27,685 nt of DNA from Anaerolinea thermophila (GTDB lineage Bacteria; Chloroflexota; Anaerolineae; Anaerolineales; Villigracilaceae), in assembly GCA_020722305.1 (NCBI GenBank), contig DYLB01000002.1, positions 15,077-42,761 of the forward strand, read 5' to 3'. Each line of letters starts with the position of its first letter. Within the stretch, counting starts at the first letter, position 1. The position numbers and the translations under genes are program-made. Shown in pieces: positions 8,080 through 17,100 of this stretch. The notes under the pieces were generated by a model. The model saw only the letters and a program-made list of their open reading frames with translations, did not search any database and was not told the origin of the DNA.

Positions 8080-10548
8080 TCATGCGTCTCCTTTATCTTC
8101 CTCGGTTCCAAGTTCGAGAATCACCTCGGCTCCGCCTATGGTACGTCCAAGTTCTTCGACTGCGATGCGAAGGATCGAATCCATGTCGCTGGTGGCGCTG
8201 ATGTTGGCCGAAATTTCGCCGATGACCTGCTCACGAGCCGCCCGGCGTTGGGCTTCGTCGAGCAGGCGGGCATTTTCCATGGCGATGGCGGCGCGTTCGA
8301 TCAAGGCGCGGGCAATTTCGAGGTCGTCCTGATTCCACTTCCGGTTTTCGGGGGGCTTCATGTGGATTTCGCCGATCTTCTCGCCGCGGAGCGAGATCGG
8401 GAGCGTGACGAAGTTGTTCGACTTTGCCCCGGCGGCCCGAAGCGGGGTTTCCAATAATGCGGAGCCGTCGTGGGTGTAGTGAATGCCGGTAAGTTTTTTG
8501 GCAAGGGCGTATTGCCGCCATCCGCCCCGGACGAATTTGCGATACAGGCTCTGGGATTCGGCCAGGGCCGCCCGGGTTTGCTCGTGTAAGCGTGCATTCT
8601 GGATGGCCGCGCTCACCTGGTCAGCAAGGACGGTGAGGACGTTGACGTCTTCGTTCGAGAATGCGCCGGCCTCAGTACTTTGAACATCCAGGGCGCCGAT
8701 GATCTGATTCCCGAGGCGGAGCGGCAGGGCCAACTCTGAACGGGTGTTGGGGAGGTCGGGATTCTTGAAATGAACGGTATCCGCCCCCGTGTCCAGGGCG
8801 ATGCGGGGTTGGCCGCGGCTGGTGACGAATCCGACGATGCCGACCTCGCCAACCTTCAGCCGGTGGCCGCGTTCGAGCATCCTTTTGCCGCCTTCACTGT
8901 TGGCGGCACGCAAGACTGCGTAGGACTTTTCCTCGTCGATCAGGAAAATGCCAACGTGGTAAAAACCGAAGTGCTGGCTGATCACCCTGGTGATGTTGGG
9001 CAGCAACGTTTCCAGGTCTTGGGTGGCGCTGATGGCGCTTGCGGTCTGGGCGATTGCTTCGAATTGGGCCGCGCGGCGCTGGAGCCTCTCGGTGGCGACC
9101 CGCAGTTCGGTCGTCCGTTCGGAGACGCGGTTCTCCAGATTTTCGAGAATTTCGCGGAGTTGGAGGGTCATGCTGTTGAAAGCCCTGGCCAGCACGCCGA
9201 TCTCGTCCGACGATTTTTCAGGGGCCTTGGCCGATAGGTCGCCGGCAATGATCTTTTGGACTGTGGCGGTGAGCTGATTCAGGGGGTTGGTGAGCAGCTG
9301 ACCGGTCCCGGTTCCGATCAAGATCGCGATGCCGGTGACGATAACCAACAGCACGAGACCGAAATTCCGGGTGGTCTGGTTTTCTTGTGCGATGATGCTT
9401 TGCGCCTGTAAATACGCGGCTGCCATTTCGCTCTCTGGGGCGAGGAAGCCCAGGCGGTATCCGGTGGCTTCGATCGGAGCAAAAGCGAGGTAGTATGAGG
9501 TCTCCTGAAGCGGGATGAGCGTCAAACCGGTTTCGCCGCGGATCATTCCCTGGAATACCGGCTGCAGCCCTTTGGGGACGCGCTCCATGATGTTCAAATA
9601 GGGGTCCTCGTTTTCTCGGAGTTCTTCGGGTTCGACGCCGATTTTGGCATAACCGGATTCCGGCATCGCCAGGATCAGGCCGCTCGAATCGATCAGGAAG
9701 GCAAACCCGCTGCTCCCAATCTGGCTTTCTGTTACCTGTTCGACGATGGTGGTGATCTTGATGTCGGCTCCCAAGACGCCGTGGAACTGGCCGGCCTCGT
9801 CCATGACCGGAATGCTGCCCGTGACGACGAGGCCGTTCAGGGCCGCGTCGAGGTAGGGCGCGGACCAAACGGCCCTCGTGTTTTTGTAAAGCGAGTTTTT
9901 GGCTTTGGTGTACCAGCCGCGGCCGGTGACGTCGAAATCGGGCGGTACGACTGCCGCCAGGTCTATGTTCGGGTAATAGACCGTAGCTCCAGATTTGCTG
10001 CCGAAGTACATCGCCACAATGTTCGGGTTCTTTTGCAGCATCTCCGGGACGATGAAGTCCAGGTAGATTACTGAATTGAGCTCCCGTAGCTCCGGTTCAT
10101 CCAACGTATAGCCTTGAGGCGCGAAGAGCGAGGCCGGGTCTGTGTTCGGGTTGTCCCAGGCTCCATTAGGGAGTTGGGTGATCGCTTGGCCGGCATCCCA
10201 ATATGTGCCATCCTCGAAGGTCGTTTTCTTCTCAATGAGGTTTTGCGCTAAATCTGCGGCTGAGATGAGGGCGGTGTTTACGTTTTGGAAAAAGAGGTTG
10301 ATGGTTTGGGCTTCCTGGATCACCAGCGCCTGAATTTGACTCTCAGCTTTCTCTTTGACTTCGGATTGCAGCCGATTGCCAAGAAATGTTTGCATTTCCT
10401 GGTTGCGGAAATATGCGAGCAGGCCTATCGCGAGCGCGGCCAAAATAGACGTGATCGAAATCGCAAGAATGATCCGCAGGCGAAGCGAGGGGCTGCGCCG
10501 CATCCCTGAGCCGGCTTTCTCGTCGAGTAAGTGGGTATCCAATGCCAT
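8080..10548 (-). CDS. dCache-HAMP-GAF sensor without output domain, with amino-acid-like Cache motif (822 aa)
   Basis: Predicted membrane sensor. Helix 24-46 leads to a periplasmic double-Cache domain (47-392), then helix 396-418, HAMP (419-472), a coiled coil and GAF (495-652; FYHVGIFLIDE, NPDLPNTRSE, IGALDVQST). The half-GAF stretch (662-762) has Y669, W677 and HYTHDG. The shared tail covers 763-813. In the membrane-distal Cache lobe, R210-x-W212-Y213, Y232-x-D234 and D262 are spaced much like the amino-acid-binding motif of dCache_1 receptors. The upstream aromatic of that motif would be F205 rather than Tyr. An amino acid ligand is therefore plausible but inferred. AAGGG lies 7 nt before the ATG, and the gap from the upstream stop is 10 nt. 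No output domain is visible. Confidence 0.88.
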   Translation of the reverse strand: MALDTHLLDEKAGSGMRRSPSLRLRIILAISITSILAALAIGLLAYFRNQEMQTFLGNRLQSEVKEKAESQIQALVIQEAQTINLFFQNVNTALISAADLAQNLIEKKTTFEDGTYWDAGQAITQLPNGAWDNPNTDPASLFAPQGYTLDEPELRELNSVIYLDFIVPEMLQKNPNIVAMYFGSKSGATVYYPNIDLAAVVPPDFDVTGRGWYTKAKNSLYKNTRAVWSAPYLDAALNGLVVTGSIPVMDEAGQFHGVLGADIKITTIVEQVTESQIGSSGFAFLIDSSGLILAMPESGYAKIGVEPEELRENEDPYLNIMERVPKGLQPVFQGMIRGETGLTLIPLQETSYYLAFAPIEATGYRLGFLAPESEMAAAYLQAQSIIAQENQTTRNFGLVLLVIVTGIAILIGTGTGQLLTNPLNQLTATVQKIIAGDLSAKAPEKSSDEIGVLARAFNSMTLQLREILENLENRVSERTTELRVATERLQRRAAQFEAIAQTASAISATQDLETLLPNITRVISQHFGFYHVGIFLIDEEKSYAVLRAANSEGGKRMLERGHRLKVGEVGIVGFVTSRGQPRIALDTGADTVHFKNPDLPNTRSELALPLRLGNQIIGALDVQSTEAGAFSNEDVNVLTVLADQVSAAIQNARLHEQTRAALAESQSLYRKFVRGGWRQYALAKKLTGIHYTHDGSALLETPLRAAGAKSNNFVTLPISLRGEKIGEIHMKPPENRKWNQDDLEIARALIERAAIAMENARLLDEAQRRAAREQVIGEISANISATSDMDSILRIAVEELGRTIGGAEVILELGTEEDKGDA

Positions 10549-10558
10549 AACCGAACCC

Positions 10559-12208
10559 TTATTCTCTGTCTTCGAGGTTGATGACGATTTCCGTGCTGCC
10601 CAGGGCCTGTTCCAATTCCCTGACGGTGGTGCTCAGTATCTGGCCGAGATCAAGCGATGTGCCAATCCGCGCTGAAGCCTGCGAGATGGTCTGTTCTTTT
10701 GCAGCTTGCTTCTGGCTCTCTTCCAGCAGGCGGGCATTCTCGATGGCAAGGCCGACCTGGGTCGCCAGCTCCGAGATCAGGCTTTCCTCACGCTGGCTCC
10801 AGTGTTCGTCCTGGCGCCGTTGGAGCTTGATCTGGCCGATACGCTGGCCGCGCAGCTGGATGGGGATTCTCAGTGTGCGCGTACCGTTCTGCTCGGCAGA
10901 TTCACCGGTGATATTGGCGACCCCAAGTGGTGTGTACCTGTATGCCAGTTTGTTTTTGGCGCTTCTGGCCTTCCAGGCGGTGCGGATGTTTTCTGCCATG
11001 ATGGACTGGAGTTGGGCAATGGCCGCGCGGCTCTCTGCCAGCAGGCGGGCGTTCTCGATGGCCAGAGCAATCTGGTCTGCCATGGTCATTAGAACGTCTA
11101 TGTCGTCCTCGTCGAAAGTGTCGGAGCGGGAAGATTGAAGGTCCAGCACCCCGATCACTTCGTCCCGGGCGATCAGGGGCAGAGTCACCTCCGAGCGGGT
11201 GTCAGGAAGGTCGGGGCTGGGGAGGAATTCGGTGGACTGATCCACGTTCGAAACCATTCGGACTTTCCTGTCGGCAGCGACCACCCCGACGAGGCCCTGC
11301 TGGCCGATTTTCAAGCGGAATCCTTCTCGGATCATTTTCCTGCCCCCATCTGACGAGGCGGCCTGGAGGATGGCCTGCTCGCCATCCTCGGAGTTCAGGA
11401 AGATGGCGGCGTGGTAAAGCTTGAACTCGGCTGCAATCAGGTTGACGACTTGCTCAAGCAATTCGTTGGGATTTTGCAAGGTCGCCGCCCGCCTGGCAAT
11501 TTCGGCAGAAGCGCGCATTTGGCCCGTCTTTTCGACCAGCTTGTCGGTGCGCTCGATGATGCGCGTTTCGAGTTCATCCTGCATGGCTTTCAAAGCCTGG
11601 TGGGCCAGGTTGGCTTCGGCGAGGCGGTCGCGCTCGGTGTTGTTGCGCAGGGTCGTGACCACCAGGATGATTGATCCCAGAATGACGTAGATGACGGACT
11701 GTGAAACCATTAGCGGGGTTTCCAGCGCCGGCACAAATCTGGGCATCGAAAAAATGATGACCGCATTGAGAGAAACGAAGGCAATGAATTCGGGGATGGA
11801 GAACAGCAGACTGCCGATGACAAAGGCGATGGGCAGGGTGGCGCTGAGCTGGTCAACGACATCCTCCGGGCGGAGGGGGATCAGGGCGTAACCTGTCGCG
11901 GCCAGGCCGGCCAGCAGCAGCCAGGATCCCAGCCGGTAATAGCGGCTCCGACCGAGGAGGTAAGCCAGGAAATTCACGCCGACCGACGTTGCCAGCACGG
12001 GAAGGTAGCTGAGGATTTCCTGTGGCGCAATGGCAAGCAGGATGGCGACGAGCAGGCCGATGCCGGCGCTCAAGATGAAAGAGACAACGACCAGTAATCG
12101 TGCCTTCCGAACCTCGCCTTTGTCTATGATAGATGGATGAGCGCTGAGGAGCTGATTCCAGAAGCCGCGGCTGTTTCGAGTCTCCGGTGTGAGATCGCGG
12201 GATGTCAT
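10559..12208 (-). CDS. 6TM-GAF sensor without HAMP or output domain (549 aa)
   Basis: Predicted polytopic membrane sensor with no periplasmic domain. Hydrophobic segments at about 37-60, 68-86, 95-111, 122-136, 139-158 and 166-187 suggest six helices. There is no clear HAMP. A coiled coil (190-235, with ERDRLAEANLAHQALKAMQ) joins the membrane part to a GAF domain (about 236-388; LYHAAIFL, SPDLPDTRSE, VIGVLDLQSS). The half-GAF stretch (398-493) has W412 and AYRYTPLG (422-429). The tail is 494-545. The start is clear: AGGAGG lies 4 nt before the ATG. The ATG overlaps the upstream stop in an ATGA arrangement. The truncated gene at the left window edge has the same membrane module, so this sensor type occurs at least twice in the string. 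Confidence 0.88.
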   Translation of the reverse strand: MTSRDLTPETRNSRGFWNQLLSAHPSIIDKGEVRKARLLVVVSFILSAGIGLLVAILLAIAPQEILSYLPVLATSVGVNFLAYLLGRSRYYRLGSWLLLAGLAATGYALIPLRPEDVVDQLSATLPIAFVIGSLLFSIPEFIAFVSLNAVIIFSMPRFVPALETPLMVSQSVIYVILGSIILVVTTLRNNTERDRLAEANLAHQALKAMQDELETRIIERTDKLVEKTGQMRASAEIARRAATLQNPNELLEQVVNLIAAEFKLYHAAIFLNSEDGEQAILQAASSDGGRKMIREGFRLKIGQQGLVGVVAADRKVRMVSNVDQSTEFLPSPDLPDTRSEVTLPLIARDEVIGVLDLQSSRSDTFDEDDIDVLMTMADQIALAIENARLLAESRAAIAQLQSIMAENIRTAWKARSAKNKLAYRYTPLGVANITGESAEQNGTRTLRIPIQLRGQRIGQIKLQRRQDEHWSQREESLISELATQVGLAIENARLLEESQKQAAKEQTISQASARIGTSLDLGQILSTTVRELEQALGSTEIVINLEDRE

Positions 12209-14172
12209 GCTGCCTCCTCGCCCGGCTGCTCCAAATCAATTTCGATAGCGGCTTCAGAAGCATTCATGATCCGGCCAATTTCCCGCACGGCGGTCTGGAG
12301 AATGCCGTCTACGGTGGTGGAGGCCCAAATTTTGGCCCCAATTTCTGAGATCAGGCGCTCTCTCACAGCCAATTGCTGGCTTTCTTCGAGCAGGCGGGCG
12401 TTTTCCAGGGCCAGGGCGGTTTGGGTGGCGACGGCTTCGATCAGGGCGCGTTCCTCGCTATTCCACTCGTCTTCGCCTTCGAGTTTGATCTGGCCGATGA
12501 TCTGATCGCGCAGGGTGATGGGGATGTCCATCGCCGCTTCCTCGCCGGTCAGTTTTCCAGAATCTCCGGCTGTAAACTCCAGGTTGCCGGCCTCGGTGGC
12601 CCTCCCCCATGCTGAAGACAGATACTGGCGGTGGACCGCCCGGACTTCTTCCAACGTGTCCTGGGTCTCCTGGAAGAGGCGGGCGTTTTCGAGGGCGATG
12701 GTCAATTGGTTGGCCATGCCTTGCAGGGTCTCGATATCCGCTTCGCTAAAGCTGCCGACCTCCGTAGATTGCACGTCCAGCACGCCCAGTAGCCGCTCGC
12801 CGCTGACCAGGGGCAGGGTAATTTCCGAGCGGGTGTACGGCAGCAGCGGGTTGGCCAGGTAGGTTTTCTCGAAGGCCACGTTTTCAGCGACGCGGGCAGA
12901 TTTGCTCCTGGCGGTTGCGCCAATCATGCTTTTATCGTTGATTTCGAGGCGGTAATTGCTGTCTTTCAGCAGCCGGCCCGCCTCACCGGTCCCGGCTTTG
13001 AATTCAAGCCAACGGTTGGTACTGTCTGTCAGGAAAATTCCCGCAAAGTAAAAGTTGAATTTATCTGTGACCAGGTTTACCACCGTATGGATCAATTCAT
13101 CCTGGTCGAGGATCTGGCTGGCAACCCGGCCAACTTCGATGGTGGCGGTCAATTGAGCCGTGCGCTCCTGCACCTGTCGTTCGAGGCTGCCCTGGAGTTC
13201 TTCCAGGCGGGAAACCATGCGGTTGAAGTGGACCGTCAACTCGCCGATCTCGTCCGTCGCCGTGACCGGGACTCTCTGAGTCAGGTCGCCGCTTTCGACT
13301 TTTTGGAAGGTCTCGATGATGCGGCCAATGGGGTTGGAAATGGAAGTGGAGAGCAGGTAAGCGATGATCGCGCCCAGGATAGCGCTCAAGATGCTGACGA
13401 TGATGGACTGCGACCGGAGGTCTGACAGGACTTTGAGCGATCCAATCTCTTCGTACAGGGCGGTATAGGTCTGGTGGTAACCGATTGGGGCAACCAGCAG
13501 GATGCCCACACCGATAACGGCCAGGATGAAGACCAGGGATTTGGCAAACATGCGGAACCCGGCGGCCCCGATCAACTGGTCGCTGAATTCCCTGGGGGTC
13601 AAAACCACCCTGGCCGGGGTGAGCAGCCTTTCCAGGATCATCACGTCCAGCGTAATCATGGACATGATGGTCAACATGCCGCCAAAAAGGGTGTAGATCA
13701 CCTGGTCCTGGCTCATGTCGAAGGTTCTGATCTGGTAGAGTTGCAGCGGGATGATGATCAGGACGATGGCTGTGACCGACGCCACCAGGGCATAATTCCA
13801 GGCGACGGTGGTGATCTGTTTCCAGGCCCGGACCTCGTCCTGGCTGCCCGAAACCAGGGTCTGGCCTTTGGCCCATTGCTGCAAGCGTTTGAAGGCTGCG
13901 CGGTTGCGGATATAGGTGGCCGCCCAAATGACGACGTTCCCGAGGATCGTCAGGGCTAAGGTCATCTGGTTGATCCGGGCACTCTGGTCGGGAGTCAGTT
14001 CTGCGTTGATCTGGGTGATGGAGGCGATCGGAATGGAAACAAGGTTCGACGCCATTTGGGCCAGGGCTACGGCAAAGATCAGGTAGAAGCCACCTAGTCG
14101 CTTCATAATATTGGCTAGAATGCCCGAAAAGGCACCAGGTGATTTCATGGGTCTGCCCTCATCCAGGCTCAT
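12205..14172 (-). CDS. 6TM-HAMP-GAF sensor without output domain (655 aa)
   Basis: Predicted membrane sensor with about six helices (27-50, 72-88, 124-146, 158-180, 206-230, 254-278). A HAMP domain follows directly (275-330), a layout also seen in some class III adenylate cyclases, but no cyclase domain is present. GAF lies at about 345-500 (FYFAGIFLTDS, NPLLPYTRSE, LLGVLDVQST). The half-GAF stretch (505-594) has W522, and the shared tail (595-646) ends the protein. The ATG at 14172 overlaps the upstream stop by 4 nt. The ATG at 14148 (residue 9) has a better Shine-Dalgarno (GAGGG, 7 nt) and may be the true start. Sensing from within the membrane is an inference. Confidence 0.87.
   Translation of the reverse strand: MSLDEGRPMKSPGAFSGILANIMKRLGGFYLIFAVALAQMASNLVSIPIASITQINAELTPDQSARINQMTLALTILGNVVIWAATYIRNRAAFKRLQQWAKGQTLVSGSQDEVRAWKQITTVAWNYALVASVTAIVLIIIPLQLYQIRTFDMSQDQVIYTLFGGMLTIMSMITLDVMILERLLTPARVVLTPREFSDQLIGAAGFRMFAKSLVFILAVIGVGILLVAPIGYHQTYTALYEEIGSLKVLSDLRSQSIIVSILSAILGAIIAYLLSTSISNPIGRIIETFQKVESGDLTQRVPVTATDEIGELTVHFNRMVSRLEELQGSLERQVQERTAQLTATIEVGRVASQILDQDELIHTVVNLVTDKFNFYFAGIFLTDSTNRWLEFKAGTGEAGRLLKDSNYRLEINDKSMIGATARSKSARVAENVAFEKTYLANPLLPYTRSEITLPLVSGERLLGVLDVQSTEVGSFSEADIETLQGMANQLTIALENARLFQETQDTLEEVRAVHRQYLSSAWGRATEAGNLEFTAGDSGKLTGEEAAMDIPITLRDQIIGQIKLEGEDEWNSEERALIEAVATQTALALENARLLEESQQLAVRERLISEIGAKIWASTTVDGILQTAVREIGRIMNASEAAIEIDLEQPGEEAA
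14156..14160 (-). promoter_or_regulatory. Shine-Dalgarno favouring the ATG at 14148
   Basis: GAGGG on the minus strand stands 7 nt before the in-frame ATG at 14146-14148 of the 655-residue sensor. The upstream ATG at 14172 has only a weak purine-rich stretch. Using 14148 would leave a 20-nt gap to the previous stop instead of a 4-nt overlap. Confidence 0.4.
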
Positions 14173-17100
14173 TCTTCATTTCCATTTTCGGGTTTCGACG
14201 GAGCGATCTTGATCTGGGTCCGGCGGGCGCCGACAGCCTTGGAAAGTTCACTGGCTGTGGTCTGCAGGATCGTTTGCATGTCGGTGGAGCGGCGGATCTT
14301 GCTGGTGACTTCGAACAACAGGCGTTCGCGCTCGACCTGGCGGCGGATCTGTTCCAGCAGGCGGGCGTTGGCGATGATGGCTGCCAGGCTCCCGCCGAGC
14401 GTACCGAGCATCTCCTCGTCGTGTTCGTCATAGGCTGAGGCGAGCTCGCTCTCGATGTTGAGCACCCCGAGCAGTTCGTTGCGGAACATGAGCGGGATGG
14501 CCAGCTCGGATTTGGTATTCGAACTGACTTCGATGTAGCGCGAATCTTCCAGGACGTTATTGATCCGTTGGGTCACCCGGTGGGCCGCGACCCAGCCGGT
14601 AATGCCCGAACCAATGGGGATCATCATGTTTTTGGTATCCTCTTCCGAGTAGCCGATCGAAGCGGTCACTTCCAGGCAGTCTTTTTCCCGGTTGACCAGC
14701 AGGATCGCCACCCGGTCCCCGCCGAGGGTGACTTGCAGCCCCTGTACTGCGGAATCGAGCGCCTCGTCCAGGGTCGAACCGGAGGCGGCGGAGGTCGTGA
14801 TGTGGTGCAAAAGCCTGTGCTGCGACAGGTGCTCCTGGGTCTCGGCAAAAAGCTCGGAATTGACCACTGCGACCGCCAGTTGGTCCGAAAGGATTTGGAT
14901 GGTGCGCAGGGCCTCCTCGGTGAAGGCGAACGGTTGGGTGCTTTGGACGTCCAGCACGCCCACGATCCGCTCGCCGACTTTGAGCGGGAGCGCCGCTTCG
15001 GACCGTGTTTCAGGCAGCAGGGGATTGGCGTAATGTGTGGCGTCCCGGCTGGTGTCGTTGACCACCAGCGGTTCGCCTTTCCCGGCGACGTACCCGACGA
15101 TGGATTTGGAGCCGATCCCCAGTTTGTGCCCGGAGCGTTTCATCTGCGCCCCGGCTTCTCCCGTCGCCTCGCGGATGACCACGTATTCGTTCGACGCGTC
15201 GGCCAGGAAAACGCCGGCGTGGTAGAAGTTGAACCGCTCCCGGATGAGATGGATTGCCCGGGACAGCAGTTCATCCAGGTCCAGCGCGCTGCTGATGTCT
15301 CTGGCGATCTCAGCCGCCGTTTCGAGCTGGAGATTCCTCCGGCGGCTGTCGTCGAGCAGGCGGACGTTGTTGATCGCTCCGGCAGCCTGGGTTGCCAGGG
15401 CTGTGATGATGCGCAGATCGTTATCCGTAAAAGCAAACTCGTGATCCGTATCTTGGATGACAATCGCGCCGACCGCCTCGTTCCCGATCAGCAAGGGCGC
15501 GCCCAGCCAAGACTTGGCAGGCCTGCCGACGATCTTGGCTCCCAGGGCAACCGCCCTTTTTTCGGTATTTTCCACCAGCATCAAGGGTTGGAGGGTGCGG
15601 ATCAGGATCGAGATCAGGCCCTCGCCCAGGGGGAAGGCTTCGAGAGAGGTGACCCTGCCGTTTTCATAGAGATACGGCACGCTGATCATGTCGGTGCTCT
15701 TCTGGTAAAGCGCGATCAGGAAGTTGAAATCGCCCAGCGATTGGCGCACTTCATCGTGCAAAACGACGTAGAGATTTTCCAGGGTATCCACCGCGGAAAT
15801 ATTCTGGGTCGCTCTCGAGATCGCTTCCAGCTCCCTGATCCGGCGCTGGAGGTTCTCTTCTGCAATGGCTTTTTCCAGGCTCGAGGTGATGGTATCCGCC
15901 AGGTTGAGATAGGGCCGGATGGCGATCGGAGACAGACGCTGCGGGTTCGTCGAGCCGAGCATGAGCAAACCGTAGAGCTTCTCGCCGTTCGAGAGCGGGA
16001 TGAAGGCTGCAATTTTGCACCCAAGTTGCCGTGGCAGGCGGGTCAAGGCGTCTGGCGCGGCCGATTTGCGGCCCAGTTCGGTGATGATCGGCCCCATCGC
16101 CAGGGATTCGGCCAACTCGTCCGGGCTGAGGGGGAGCTGGCGCATTGCCGGGGAGATCTCGGATCCCGGTTCGTCAGGGTTATAAGCGTGGATCAGGTTC
16201 AGTTGCCCGGATTGGTTCAAGTACACGGATGTGATAAGGGACAATTGCCTCAGCGCCTGGCCAATCCGATCCACAACTTCGGCCTGGTTTTTAGCTTCGC
16301 TGATCTGCTGGCTGGCCAGGTAGAGCACCTCAAGCTCTTTCAGGTCTACCTGGACAGAATCGGCAAGGTTGATGGTTTGGATTGCGGCCGCGATCTGGCT
16401 GGCCAGCGTTTTCAAGGTGACGAGGGCTTCCCTGTCGAAGGCCGCGGCTTGCCGGCTCTGGACGTTCAGAGCGCCAAGCACCTGGTCTCCGATCGAAATT
16501 GGGATGCCCGCCTCGGCCCGGGCCTCGGGCAGGAACTCGTTTCTATAGGATGCCGGGTCTTCAGAGTTTTCCGTGACGATACGCGGCTGGTTGTTGGCGG
16601 TGACCCATCCGATGACCGACGGCGAACCGACGGCGAGCCTGTGTCTCCGTTCGATCATCTCCTTAGCTGTTGGGCCTTCGGCAGCGCGCAGGACGGCGTA
16701 CCGGCCGGAGCGATCGAGCAGGAAAATCCCGGTGTGAAAATAAGTAAACCGCTCCGAGATCAGACTTACGGTCTTTTGCAAGAGTTCGTCCAGGTTGCGG
16801 GTGGAGGTGATATCCTGGGCGACCTCTGCCGCCGTGTTGATCTGGCGGGCGCGTTCCTCCACCCGGCTTTCGAGGGTGCGGTACAAATCGCTCAGGTCGT
16901 CAGCCATCAGGTTGAAAGAGTGCGCTAGCAGGCCGATTTCATCCTTGCGGGTAATGTGGGAGCGTTCACTCCAGTCGCCTTCGGCGAAGCGGCGGGTGGT
17001 TTCTGCCAGGCTGAGTAGCGGATTGATAAAACGGTTGATCGAGATGTACAATACCGTCCCCATCGCGACCAGGGTCGCCCCCAACAGCAGAGCGGTAAAG

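Noticed and set aside
503..12208. Possible histidine kinase dimerisation helix in the C-terminal tails (AAKEQxIxEIS pattern)
   Set aside because: There is no conserved phospho-His in the tails and no ATPase domain follows. The pattern fits the first helix and strand of a GAF better.
12205..14172. Adenylate cyclase, suggested by the 6TM-HAMP layout
   Set aside because: The region after HAMP is a GAF with family motifs. No cyclase catalytic residues are present.
14568..16928. A 786-codon open frame on the plus strand
   Set aside because: It is fully antisense to the five-GAF sensor, whose domain motifs are unmistakable. Long antisense frames are common in GC-rich coding DNA, and its product shows no recognisable domain.
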